Assembly: GCA_021797825.1 (NCBI GenBank)
Contig: JAJZZA010000007.1
Location: 1-64,000, forward strand
Length of the DNA: 64,000 nucleotides
DNA from: Bacillota bacterium
GTDB lineage: Bacteria; Bacillota; Sulfobacillia; Sulfobacillales; Sulfobacillaceae
Direction of reading: 5' to 3'
Position 1 is the first letter of the stretch. Every line of letters starts with the position of its first letter. Position numbers and translations under genes: made by a program. Positions 26,372-34,760 of the stretch are shown here, in pieces. The notes below the pieces were generated by a model. The model did not search any database, was not told the DNA's origin, and saw only the letters and a list, made by a program, of their open reading frames with translations.

Positions 26372-27205
26372 ATGAAACGCATACCCGCTTGGCAACGCCT
26401 GCTGAATTTGGTGCTCGTCGGGATAGCCTTGCTGTTCTTCCTGTTTCCCGTCTACTGGATGATCAACACCGCGTTAAAACCGCCTAACGAGTGGCTGACC
26501 AATCCTCCCATCTTTTTCCCGCACCACATTTATTTGACCAATTTCAGTCAGGCGCTGATCCATTGGGGAGGGTTGAAAGGGCTTTGGGACAGTTTGGTGG
26601 TTTCGGTCGGGGCGACCGCCCTGTCGCTGGTGGCCGGCGTGTTGGGGGCGTACGCCATTGCCCGCTATAACGTGGGCGGCAACAACTTTTCCTTCTTTGT
26701 ATTAAGTGTGCTGTTCTTCCCGCCGGTTGTGGTCAGTATCCCGATGTTCCAGTTCTGGCGCAGCGTCAACCTGATTGATACGTTTCCCGCGATGGTCGTT
26801 CAGTATTCTTCCTTTACGGTGCCGTTTGTCACCTGGATCCTGAAAGGATTTTTCGAGGACCTGGCGATTGAGTTGGAGGAATCGGCCATGGTCAATGGGG
26901 CCACGCGTTGGCAAGCGTTTTGGGATGTCGCGCTGCCCTCGGTTAAAGGATCGGTGGTCGCCACCGCGCTGTTGGCCTTCATCTTTTCTTGGAACGCGTT
27001 CACGTTCGCGGTCATCTTGTCGCAGGGCCACATCACCACCTTGCCCTATATCCTCCCCACGCTAATGGAGGGGCATTATGTGTTGTGGGGCGATATTGCC
27101 GCCATCGCGACGCTGGCGGTGGTCCCCATCGTCGTGCTGGCCTTCGTTTTGCAGCGCTATTTGGTGCGGGGGTTGTCCTTTGGCACCATTCGCGAATCCC
27201 TGTAA
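26372..27205 (+). CDS. Sugar ABC permease, MsmG/UgpE-like
   Basis: A 277-residue CUT1 permease, partner of the previous protein. It shows LFFLFPVYWMINTALKPPNE, the usual first helix and loop, and the EAA motif EESAMVNGATRWQAFWDVAL. The C-terminus (VLQRYLVRGLSFGTIRESL) matches the family end, where GLxxGAVKG is common. AAAGGAGGG precedes ATG 26372. Confidence 0.9.
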   Translation: MKRIPAWQRLLNLVLVGIALLFFLFPVYWMINTALKPPNEWLTNPPIFFPHHIYLTNFSQALIHWGGLKGLWDSLVVSVGATALSLVAGVLGAYAIARYNVGGNNFSFFVLSVLFFPPVVVSIPMFQFWRSVNLIDTFPAMVVQYSSFTVPFVTWILKGFFEDLAIELEESAMVNGATRWQAFWDVALPSVKGSVVATALLAFIFSWNAFTFAVILSQGHITTLPYILPTLMEGHYVLWGDIAAIATLAVVPIVVLAFVLQRYLVRGLSFGTIRESL

Positions 27206-27238
27206 CCTCAACCTAGCCCACGAAAGGAATGACTCGAC

Positions 27239-28012
27239 ATGTCACCAGTTGCTTTGGTCACCGGGGCGGGCTCGGGCATCGGTCAAGCCTCGGCAGTGGT
27301 CCTCGCCCGCCAGGGCTATGCCGTGGCGGTGACCGACCTGCGGGAGGACGCCGCCGCCGCGACCGCCGACCAGATTCTCGACGACGACGGCACCGCCCAG
27401 CCCTATGTCATGGACGTCAGCCGATCCGACTCCGTCACCGCCGCCACCGCAGCCGTCTTTGAGCATTTTGGACGGTTGGATGTTTTGGTCAACAACGCCG
27501 GCATCGTCCTGCAAAAAAACCTGGCGGAGCTGAGCGACGGGGAATGGGACCGCATTCTCGGCACCAATTTAACCGGCGCCTTTTATGCCGCCCGCGCGGC
27601 CATCCCGTACATCCGCCGGGGTCAGCAGGGCGGGCGCATCATTAACATTTCCTCCATCCTGTCAACCGTCACCCGCCCCCTGAACGGACCGTATTCGAGC
27701 AGCAAAGCGGGCATGAACGGGTTTACCCGGGCGCTCGCCTTAGAGGTCGCCAGAGATGGCATCACGGTCAATGCGGTCGCCCCCGGCCACATTTTAACGC
27801 CGCTCACCGTGCCGATGTTTACGCCAGCCATCACCCGGGCATTTGAAGAGCGGATCCCGCTGGGCATGTTGGGTCAAGCCGAGTGGATCGCCGACGTGGT
27901 GGCCTTTTTGGCCAGTCCCCAGGCGCGCTATATCACCGGCCAAGTCATTTTCGTCGACGGCGGCTACAACATCAACGGCGACCTGCCCAATTTGGAATTC
28001 GGCGGACAGTAA
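27239..28012 (+). CDS. SDR-family oxidoreductase
   Basis: A 257-residue short-chain dehydrogenase/reductase with Rossmann motif TGAGSGIG (residues 8-15), NNAGIV, catalytic Ser and Tyr/Lys region (NISSIL; YSSSKAG) and C-terminal GQVIFVDGGYNING. It is expected to oxidise a sugar or polyol with NAD(P). AAAGGAA precedes ATG 27239. Lying directly upstream of an MBL-fold hydrolase related to lactonases, it may make the sugar lactone which that enzyme opens. Confidence 0.88.
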   Translation: MSPVALVTGAGSGIGQASAVVLARQGYAVAVTDLREDAAAATADQILDDDGTAQPYVMDVSRSDSVTAATAAVFEHFGRLDVLVNNAGIVLQKNLAELSDGEWDRILGTNLTGAFYAARAAIPYIRRGQQGGRIINISSILSTVTRPLNGPYSSSKAGMNGFTRALALEVARDGITVNAVAPGHILTPLTVPMFTPAITRAFEERIPLGMLGQAEWIADVVAFLASPQARYITGQVIFVDGGYNINGDLPNLEFGGQ

Positions 28013-28030
28013 GCAAAAAGGGGGGAACCC

Positions 28031-28774
28031 ATGGACACGTGGCAAATTACGGCGCTGGATACCGGATCGTCGGTGATTGAAAAGTCCATCCTGACTTATC
28101 TGTACGACGTGGGCAGCCAGATTCGCATCCCCCGGGTGATGTGGTACATTGCGGGAGCCAAAAAGATCATTGTCGATACCAGCATCGAGTCCGAACAGGT
28201 GGCCACCGATATCATCGGCGAAAACCTGTTTCGTCGTCCCGAACAGGAGCCGCTGGCCGCGCTAAAATGGATTGGCGTGGATCCCGCGGCCATCGACTAT
28301 GTGATTTTTACCCATCTGCACTGGGACCACGCGGGCAACAACCACCTCTTCCCCAATGCCCGCTTTTTGGCGCAGCGCGACGAGGTGCGCTACGCGTACG
28401 CACCCAGCTCATTTTTTGAGAAGTCCTTTCTGTCACCGCAAGGGGGGTTCATTCCGCCCTACCTCAAAGTGCGATTCGATCTCATCGACGGCAATTACGA
28501 GATGCTGCCCGGTCTGGAGCTGGTCAAATGTCCGGGCCACACGCCCGGCTCGCAAGCGATTCGGGTCAAGACCCGCCAGGGATGGCATACCATTACCGGA
28601 GATGCCGTGTTTACCTTCGAAAACCTGGAAAAAATGATTCCCCCGGGGTTTCACGTCAATATTGATGCGTCGCTCGATTCCATGCGCCGCATCGCCGAAA
28701 TTTCCGACGTGGTTCTGCCCTCCCATGATTATAAATTGTTTCCCCAGGACGAGCCGCAGCTTTTTGGCGGATAG
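28031..28774 (+). CDS. Metallo-beta-lactamase-fold hydrolase, lactonase-like
   Basis: A 247-residue MBL-fold enzyme close to the AiiA/AttM lactonase group. The zinc motif is THLHWDHAGNN (HxHxDH), then CPGHTPGS with the next His, GDAVF with the bridging Asp, and SHDYKLF with the last His. Cytoplasmic. In this operon a sugar-lactone substrate is more plausible than an acyl-homoserine lactone signal, but quorum quenching cannot be excluded from sequence. AGGGGGGAA precedes ATG 28031. Confidence 0.85.
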   Translation: MDTWQITALDTGSSVIEKSILTYLYDVGSQIRIPRVMWYIAGAKKIIVDTSIESEQVATDIIGENLFRRPEQEPLAALKWIGVDPAAIDYVIFTHLHWDHAGNNHLFPNARFLAQRDEVRYAYAPSSFFEKSFLSPQGGFIPPYLKVRFDLIDGNYEMLPGLELVKCPGHTPGSQAIRVKTRQGWHTITGDAVFTFENLEKMIPPGFHVNIDASLDSMRRIAEISDVVLPSHDYKLFPQDEPQLFGG

Positions 28775-28800
28775 CACCGACTACGGAGGAGGAACCCATC

Positions 28801-28965
28801 ATGTTCGGCAACCTGATTGACCCCGTGCACATCATTGTCTTGGGGGTCGTGGTGGTCTGGATCTTCGGACCCAAACGTCTGCCGGAGTTAAGCGCCAGTC
28901 TGGGCAAGACCATCCGGCTGTTCAAGCACTCGCTAAAAAATTCGGACCCGGATACCGACGGCTAA
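28801..28965 (+). CDS. tatA: Small TatA-like protein translocase subunit
   Basis: A 54-residue protein with the TatA/B architecture. A short N-terminus (MFGNLIDPVH) precedes one membrane helix (IIVLGVVVVWIFG), the hinge PKRLPELSASLGK, which carries the conserved F-G-P-K-x-L-P motif, then an amphipathic helix ending in a charged tail. CGGAGGAGG precedes the ATG. TatA proteins build the pore of the twin-arginine pathway. Its place in the same operon as a twin-arginine sugar-binding lipoprotein (23950-25407) suggests a substrate-linked paralogue. No tatC is in the window. Confidence 0.88.
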   Translation: MFGNLIDPVHIIVLGVVVVWIFGPKRLPELSASLGKTIRLFKHSLKNSDPDTDG

Positions 28966-28993
28966 CCATGTCAAGCCAACGGGAGGCCTGCTT

Positions 28994-29995
28994 GTGCCAA
29001 CAATTAAAGATGTTGCCAAAATGGCCGGCGTGTCCCCGGCTACGGTTTCGGCGGTGCTGCGCGGCAACAAACGGGTGAGCGACATCTCGCGGGAAAAAGT
29101 TGATGCCGCCATCGCCGCCACCGGATACCGCCCCAATGTGGTCGCCCGCTCCTTGCGGACTCGCCAGACCAGAACGCTGGGACTGATTGTGCCGGATATC
29201 TCCAACCCGTTCTATCCCGAAATTGCCCGGGGGATTGAGCAAACGGCCAGGAGACACGGCTTTGACGTGCTGTTCGCCACCGGCGGGGAGGACTTTGTGC
29301 ACACCCAGCACCTCCTGTGGCATTTCACCGACCGCCAGGTGGACGGCATCATCCTCACCAGCATCGGATTGGACTATCCGCTGTCCGTGGCGGAGTGGGG
29401 TGTACCCATTATCCTGGTCAACCGCAAGTGCCGGGGCTGCACCACGGACTTCATCGGCATCGACAACCGGGCGGCGGCGCGCGACGTGATACACTATTTG
29501 ATTAGCGAAGGCCATCAGGACATCGCGTTCGTGGGCGGCCCGGGCAACTCGAGCGCGAGTCTGGGACGGTTGCAAGGCTATCGCGAAGCCATGCTTGAGG
29601 CCGGGTTGGACCTTTTCGACGACTGGCTCCTGTCCGGACAATTGCGGTACGAAGACGGTGTGCGCGCAGCGCACCGGCTGGTCTCGTCGCGGCGTCGTCC
29701 GACGGCGATCTTTTCCGCCGACGACATGATGGCGCTAGGCATCCTGGACGGACTTGAGCAACGTCATGTAGAGGTGCCGCGGGAGATGTCGGTGGTGGGA
29801 TTTGACGGAATTTGGACCTCATCACTGCACGGGGTGCAACTGACCACGGTCTCCCAACCTCTTTACGAAATGGGCGCACGCAGCACCGAGCAGTTGTTAA
29901 AGCGGCTTGACGGAGATCCTAGTCCGCCGGTAGATGTCCTGTTGGACTACACCCTGGTGATTAGAAAGACCACCGGCCCCGCCCCTCCCCGTTAA
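28994..29995 (+). CDS. LacI-family transcriptional regulator
   Basis: A 333-residue LacI/GalR regulator. The helix-turn-helix TIKDVAKMAGVSPATVSAVL leads into the hinge YRPNVVARSLRTRQ. The effector domain carries LGLIVPDISNPFYPEIARG, AIFSADDMMALGIL and VVGFDGIWTSSLHGVQLTTV. Start GTG 28994 follows GGGAGG. Located within the sugar ABC/TatA operon, it likely responds to the imported sugar and acts at the promoter at 22769-22815. Confidence 0.9.
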   Translation: MPTIKDVAKMAGVSPATVSAVLRGNKRVSDISREKVDAAIAATGYRPNVVARSLRTRQTRTLGLIVPDISNPFYPEIARGIEQTARRHGFDVLFATGGEDFVHTQHLLWHFTDRQVDGIILTSIGLDYPLSVAEWGVPIILVNRKCRGCTTDFIGIDNRAAARDVIHYLISEGHQDIAFVGGPGNSSASLGRLQGYREAMLEAGLDLFDDWLLSGQLRYEDGVRAAHRLVSSRRRPTAIFSADDMMALGILDGLEQRHVEVPREMSVVGFDGIWTSSLHGVQLTTVSQPLYEMGARSTEQLLKRLDGDPSPPVDVLLDYTLVIRKTTGPAPPR

Positions 29996-30067
29996 ACGGG
30001 CGGGCATGGCGAGCCCGCTCGTCGCCAATTGAGCAGGCAGGGGCCGCAGATGATGGGAGGTTTTCTG

Positions 30068-30814
30068 ATGACAAGCCAATTACTAAGGGGCCAGGTCGCC
30101 CTGGTTACCGGTGCCGGGCGCGGCTTAGGCCGGGCGATTGCGGTGCAACTGGCCGCGCACGGGGCCGCAGTCGCCGTCAACGACATTGCTGAGAACAACG
30201 CCCTGGCCACCGCCGCCGCCATCCACCAGCAGGCTGGGCAGGCGGCCGTCTATCCCGGCTCGGTAACCGACTCCAGTCAGATCGAGAGCATGGTGCAGAC
30301 GATTCAACGCGACCTGGGAGCCGTCAGCATCCTGGTCAATAACGCGGGCATTAATCGCGATCGGCAACTGGTCAAAATGTCCGATCAGGAATGGTCCAGC
30401 GTGCTGGATGTCGATTTAACCGGCCCCTTTTATGTGACCCGGGCTGTGCTGCCCGCAATGATCGCGGCGCAGTATGGACGGATTATCAATATTTCCTCGG
30501 CCAGCTGGCAGGGAAATTTCGGTCAAGCGAACTACGCCGCGGCGAAAGCGGGCCTGATTGGCTTGACCAAGACCGCCACCCGCGAGGTGGCCAAGCATGG
30601 CATTACCGTGAACGCGATTTGCCCGGGCTTTATCGAGACCGAAATGACGCGGGGAGTCCCCCCCAAAGTGTGGGACTTGATGGTCTCGAAAATTCCCGCC
30701 GGACGCGTCGGGCAACCCGACGACGTGGCAAAAGTTGTGGTGTTTTTGGCGTCGGACTATGCCGCTTATGTCAATGGCGAGGTTATCAGCGTCGGCGGCG
30801 GCATGGTTCTCTAA
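30068..30814 (+). CDS. SDR oxidoreductase, FabG/PhaB-like
   Basis: A 248-residue short-chain dehydrogenase resembling 3-oxoacyl-ACP and acetoacetyl-CoA reductases. It has TGAGRGLGRAIA, NNAGINRDRQLVKMSD, the catalytic ISSASWQGNFGQANYAAAKA with Tyr and Lys, and C-terminal YVNGEVISVGGGM. ATG 30068 is chosen because GGGAGG lies seven bases before it; the frame opens at 30029. Next to a thiolase, an acetoacetyl-CoA reductase function (PhaB-like) is plausible, although no PHA synthase is in view. Confidence 0.85.
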   Translation: MTSQLLRGQVALVTGAGRGLGRAIAVQLAAHGAAVAVNDIAENNALATAAAIHQQAGQAAVYPGSVTDSSQIESMVQTIQRDLGAVSILVNNAGINRDRQLVKMSDQEWSSVLDVDLTGPFYVTRAVLPAMIAAQYGRIINISSASWQGNFGQANYAAAKAGLIGLTKTATREVAKHGITVNAICPGFIETEMTRGVPPKVWDLMVSKIPAGRVGQPDDVAKVVVFLASDYAAYVNGEVISVGGGMVL

Positions 30815-30846
30815 CCACCCGGTTTGGTCTTTTAAAGGAGGCAGCT

Positions 30847-32028
30847 ATGTCACATCCAGATGTTGTCATCATAGACGGAACCCGCACCGCGATCGGAACC
30901 TTTGGCGGAAGCCTGACCGACGTGGCCGCGAAAGATTTGGGCGCTCACGTCATCCGCGAAGCCCTCACCCGCTCGCAGGTCTCCCCAGACCTGGTCGATG
31001 AGGTGATCATGGGCTGTGTCGGCCAAGCCGCGGAAAATGCCTTTGTTGCCCGCTTGGCGGCACTGGGCGCGGGACTTCCGGTCCATTCCACCGCGCAAAC
31101 CGTCAATCGCTTATGCGGTTCCGGCCTACAAGCCATCATCACTGGCGCCCAATGGCTAAAACTGGGCGACGCCGACACGGTGGTGGCGGGCGGGACCGAA
31201 AACATGAGTCAAATCCCCTACTACGTGAGAAACCGCTGGGGAAAGCGGCTGGGTCATCAGGAACTCGAGGATGGGGTCCTCACGTCGGTGACCGATCCGT
31301 TCGGCCACTATCCGATGGGAGTGACCGCCGAACGGGTTTGCAGCCGTTTTGAGGTCGGGCGGGAAGAGCAGGACCAATTGGCCTACGAGTCGCAGGCGCG
31401 CGCCAAGCGGGCCATCGCGGCCGGGGTGTTTCAAGCCGAAATCGTCCCGGTACCGATCAAACAAAAACGCGAGACCGTACTATTTCAAGTCGATGAGCAT
31501 CCCCGCGACACCTCGCTGGAAACGCTCGCCAAACTCAAACCGGCCTTTAAAGAGTCGGGATCGGTGACGGCCGGAAACTCCTCCGGCATCAACGACGGGG
31601 CGGCGGCGGTGGTCATGACTACCGCCGAGCACGCCCGCCAGCTGGGTGTCAGCCCGCGCCTTAGGGTCGTCTCGTACGGCGTCTCCGGATTGGAGCCGGA
31701 AATCATGGGTTACGCGCCCGTGCGCGCCATCGAAAAGGCGCTGGACCGGGCCGGCCTGACCATTGCGCAAATCGGTCTGGTGGAGCTCAACGAGGCCTTC
31801 GCCGCGCAAGCGGTGGCCGTCATCCGCGACGCCCATCTCGATTGGAGCCGGACCAATGTCAACGGGGGCGCCATTGCCCTCGGCCACCCGATCGGGGCCA
31901 CCGGAGCCATTTTGACCGTGAAGCTGATGCACGAGATGGAGCGCCGCCATGAACAATATGGCATGGTGACCATGTGCATCGGCGGCGGCCAGGGAATCGC
32001 CGCCATTTTCGAAAATCTACAGGCCTAA
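30847..32028 (+). CDS. Acetyl-CoA C-acetyltransferase (thiolase)
   Basis: A 393-residue thiolase. The nucleophilic Cys90 lies in NRLCGSGLQAI, the His in NGGAIALGHPIGATGA, and the second catalytic Cys in CIGGGQG. Length and motifs match biosynthetic or degradative acetyl-CoA acetyltransferases, which join two acetyl-CoA or split acetoacetyl-CoA. ATG 30847 follows AAAGGAGG; the upstream part of the open frame lies inside the SDR gene in another frame. It is the last gene of the operon, followed by a long hairpin. Confidence 0.92.
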   Translation: MSHPDVVIIDGTRTAIGTFGGSLTDVAAKDLGAHVIREALTRSQVSPDLVDEVIMGCVGQAAENAFVARLAALGAGLPVHSTAQTVNRLCGSGLQAIITGAQWLKLGDADTVVAGGTENMSQIPYYVRNRWGKRLGHQELEDGVLTSVTDPFGHYPMGVTAERVCSRFEVGREEQDQLAYESQARAKRAIAAGVFQAEIVPVPIKQKRETVLFQVDEHPRDTSLETLAKLKPAFKESGSVTAGNSSGINDGAAAVVMTTAEHARQLGVSPRLRVVSYGVSGLEPEIMGYAPVRAIEKALDRAGLTIAQIGLVELNEAFAAQAVAVIRDAHLDWSRTNVNGGAIALGHPIGATGAILTVKLMHEMERRHEQYGMVTMCIGGGQGIAAIFENLQA

Positions 32029-32041
32029 ACCTGATGCTTTT

Positions 32042-32098
32042 CAGCGGCACTTCATCCCTTTCATCCCCGGATTTTCCGGGGATCGAGGGGTGCCGCTG
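32042..32098 (+). terminator. Long hairpin after the thiolase gene
   Basis: CAGCGGCAC (32042-32050) pairs with GTGCCGCTG (32090-32098), and inside it ATCCCCGGA (32063-32071) pairs with TCCGGGGAT (32075-32083). It begins 14 bases after the stop codon and probably ends the operon or protects its 3' end. There is no U tract on the plus strand, so it is not a textbook intrinsic terminator. Confidence 0.5.
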
Positions 32099-32199
32099 CG
32101 GGACCATGGTAAGATCGGTATTCGACGTGCCGAGTTGCTGCCTCATCACTTCCCGGCTGGGATGAACCAGCCGATCTAAGGAGAAGGAACGATGACCCT

Positions 32200-32500
32200 A
32201 GCAACGGCTAAGCGCCGGTAAGAGCCTCCAACTGCCGACTTCATTGGTGGCACGGCGGACACCGGCCTGGCTTCACGTTCTGCCCAGGAACTCTCCCGCC
32301 GCCTAACCCTCACGGGTTCGGGCGGGGGCTTCCCGGATCGCTCCGGGAAGTGCCTGGCTCAGTGATCGCCGGGCCGGGGCCGTTGGTCCCAGACGGCTTA
32401 CGGGCGTAAAACGGACGGCCGAATTGAAAAAGGAGCTAGGCGCGCGGTTACCTCAGCTATCAGAATCTCCCCGACAACGGATAATCTTACCACCAGCCCG
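32200..32500. other. Hairpin-rich stretch resembling an IS200/IS605-type end
   Basis: No gene. Two strong hairpins occur side by side: CCGCC/T/AACCC with GGGTT/C/GGGCGG (about 32298-32324) and a perfect 9-bp CTTCCCGGA (32329-32337) with TCCGGGAAG (32342-32350). CTCTCCCGCC...GGCGGGGGCTT is reminiscent of subterminal hairpins in IS200/IS605-type elements. No transposase frame remains. Confidence 0.25.
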
Positions 32501-32588
32501 GCCTTCACTATCCAGGCCCAACACAAAACCGTCCGGCCAAAGCGCCAAGAACTCCCATTCGCACCGGTCCCCCGATAGCGTCCTCGCG

Positions 32589-33506
32589 CTAGATCACCGA
32601 GTGCCGTGGCGCGTCATGATAAAATATGTCGCGGGTCACCTGGATAAAGTTTTGGCAGGGCGGCTCCACGTCATCTTTTCGCCAAACCAATACCAATGGC
32701 AAAGTCGCCTCGGGATTTTGCAGCGCCCGATAGGCTACGTTGGGATGCGAAAACTGTCGAAACGAATCGGGAACCAGCGCGACTCCGGCACCGGTTCCCA
32801 CCAAGGCCACGATGGTCAGGATTTCGGGTGCCTCCAATGCGGTTCGCGGGTGAAATCCGGACTGCAGACAACATCCGATCACCCGGTGATAATAGCTGGA
32901 TCCTTGGCGGTAGGGTGTCATAACGAATGGCTCGTTGGCCAAAGCCTGCAGTTCGATGGGCGCCTCGCTGGCGCACAAGGCATGTTCTTTGGGAAGCGCT
33001 GCCACCAGGGGCTCTTCACGCAGCGGCATGCTGTCTAACGATGGATGGGACGGCACCTCGCGCATCAAGCCAACATCGAGTTGGCCCTCATGCAGGGCCT
33101 GCAATTGCGCGGGCATTTTAATTTGGCGAAGGGCCAAAGCGACCGTTGGATAAGTTTGGCGGTAAGCGCGCAGGATGGAGACGATTTCATACGTTGTGGA
33201 CCCCAAAAACCCAACCGCCAGACGCCCCACCGCACCACGGTGAATCTGCTCGGCGTGGTGTTTGGCTTGAGCCAGGCGGTCTAGCACCTGTCGGGTTTCA
33301 TGTAAAAAAACCCGGCCGGCTTCGGTCAAGGTGACATGGTGCGTATCGCGCCGAAACAGCGCGAATCCAAGCTCGTCTTCCAATTTTTTTATTTGCTGGC
33401 TAAGGGGCGGTTGCGAAATATTTAGCCGCTCCGCCGCGCGGCGAAAACTCAACTCTTCGGCAACCGTCATAAAATATTGGATTTGGCGTATTTCCATGTT
33501 CGACAT
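32589..33506 (-). CDS. LysR-family transcriptional regulator
   Basis: A 305-residue LysR regulator. The winged helix-turn-helix (EIRQIQYFMTVAEELSFRRA, RLNISQPPLSQQIKKLEDEL) is followed by the two-lobed effector domain from about residue 95 (GRLAVGFLGSTTYEIV). GGAGGGGAG precedes the ATG at 33506; ATG 33497 (MEIRQ) is an alternative with better spacing. No divergently transcribed target gene adjoins its start, since the next 1.2 kb is gene-free, so its target is unknown. Confidence 0.9.
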   Translation of the reverse strand: MSNMEIRQIQYFMTVAEELSFRRAAERLNISQPPLSQQIKKLEDELGFALFRRDTHHVTLTEAGRVFLHETRQVLDRLAQAKHHAEQIHRGAVGRLAVGFLGSTTYEIVSILRAYRQTYPTVALALRQIKMPAQLQALHEGQLDVGLMREVPSHPSLDSMPLREEPLVAALPKEHALCASEAPIELQALANEPFVMTPYRQGSSYYHRVIGCCLQSGFHPRTALEAPEILTIVALVGTGAGVALVPDSFRQFSHPNVAYRALQNPEATLPLVLVWRKDDVEPPCQNFIQVTRDIFYHDAPRHSVI

Positions 33507-34261
33507 CTCTCCCCTCCTGTCGAAAACCGTGCGGGCGGGCCTACCGCCTTAGGGAGACCGCCGATATCTTTCGACCCTGAAGAACATTTTGGATGGCACA
33601 TCCATTACCACACCGTACCAGGGTCCATAAGCCACGGTACTGCACCCATTATACATGTCATCGCAAGAAACACGGGAAACCGGACGGCCGAACGGTCGCC
33701 CGGCTGCACGACCCGTGGCAGAGGCCCCCTCCCCCCTGCGCCTGCTCACGACTAGCCCAGGGTCTACCGCTGGCCGCGGACGCGGTCGGGGTGGGCCGGA
33801 CCCTTTGAGGAACCCAAGGCTTGGGCGGGCTGACGGGGTAAAGCGGCTTGATCGGCTCTGCGCGTTGCAGGCGGCCCGCAACGGGGAGGTCGCGGTTTTT
33901 CAGTGTGGCCAGGTCGCTCCGAGTGCAACGGAAAAGGGTGCACCCTCCGCGCTGCGCAATGTGCCGGCAATCGTCTGCTGCACCGGGTATGTCGCCTTGC
34001 ATCCGCTGCCTGGCCAGCGCGCACACGCAAAATTCCCGACTGGGGTAGCCGTTTACCCCAGGATTCCATTTCCCCTGAAAGGCTTGGCGCTCAATGTTGC
34101 GGGTATTCGTGCAGACTCCTCACGGCTGAAGGGGGCGAGCTTTACAGCGAGTACGGGTGGGGCTTCTCGGTCCGTTTCGGTGGCGTCTTCTCCATCCCAG
34201 CCCATAAGCGTTGTCGCGTGGGACGGCGCTTCCAGCCGGTTCCATGAAAATATGCCACCCC
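33507..34261. other. Gene-free stretch with a strong hairpin
   Basis: Overlapping frames on both strands look non-coding. A perfect 8-bp inverted repeat CTGGGGTA (34040-34047) with TACCCCAG (34054-34061) lies here. On the minus strand it is followed by a modest T-run (AATTTTG). It could end a minus-strand transcript or belong to a mobile-element remnant extending to 34760. Confidence 0.35.
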
Positions 34262-34760
34262 TTTAAAGACGTGGTCTGCGGTCAGCGGCTTTCATCCCCA
34301 TAGGTAAACCCGGGAGTTTTTCGCCGCGATTTTATCATCCCGTCATCCACCTGCCGGCCCCTGGCGTATTCACGCCCATCCCGTTGCGCCTGACATCGCC
34401 GGCTAGTCCGCATATGGGCGACGCAGGTGACCACGGCTTCAACCATCTCCAACGGTCGGCCTCGCCAATTAATGCTAACCGCGCTGAATGACTCCTGTTC
34501 GATGACTAACGTGAATCGTTAGGTTATGTGGCGATGGTCACCATGTCTCCCAGCAACCCTAGGTCACCCCAAAGACGATTAGCCGTCAGATTGCGGTCAA
34601 ACGCATGAGCATCTTCTCCGGGGCCGACGGGAGGCCGCCGACCGTGTTCCCGGACGGTCCGACCAAAACCAAACGGGGCGCGGGTCTGCCTGGCTTTCAC
34701 CACGGCAGACTGCCCACCCCGCTTGCTGCTTGCGGCGTCGATTAATGGGAATAAGGCCAA
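34262..34760 (-). mobile_element. Probable TnpB/omegaRNA remnant (IS200/IS605-like right end)
   Basis: On the minus strand a short frame ends at 34524 with AFDRNLTANRLWGDLGLLGD. DRNLTAN resembles the RuvC-III motif DRDxNAA near the TnpB C-terminus, and the tail resembles TnpB tails. Just after the stop comes a perfect hairpin CTAACG/CGTTAG, and about 200 bases later GGTTTACCTATGGGGATGAAAG (split here in meaning, about 34290-34311), a pattern like the 3' edge of TnpB-associated RNA scaffolds. No upstream tnpB body survives; the SatP gene abuts it. Assignment is by pattern only. Confidence 0.35.

Noticed and set aside
32424-33038. 204-codon plus frame upstream of and opposite the LysR gene
   Set aside because: No domain; most of it is antisense to the LysR effector domain.
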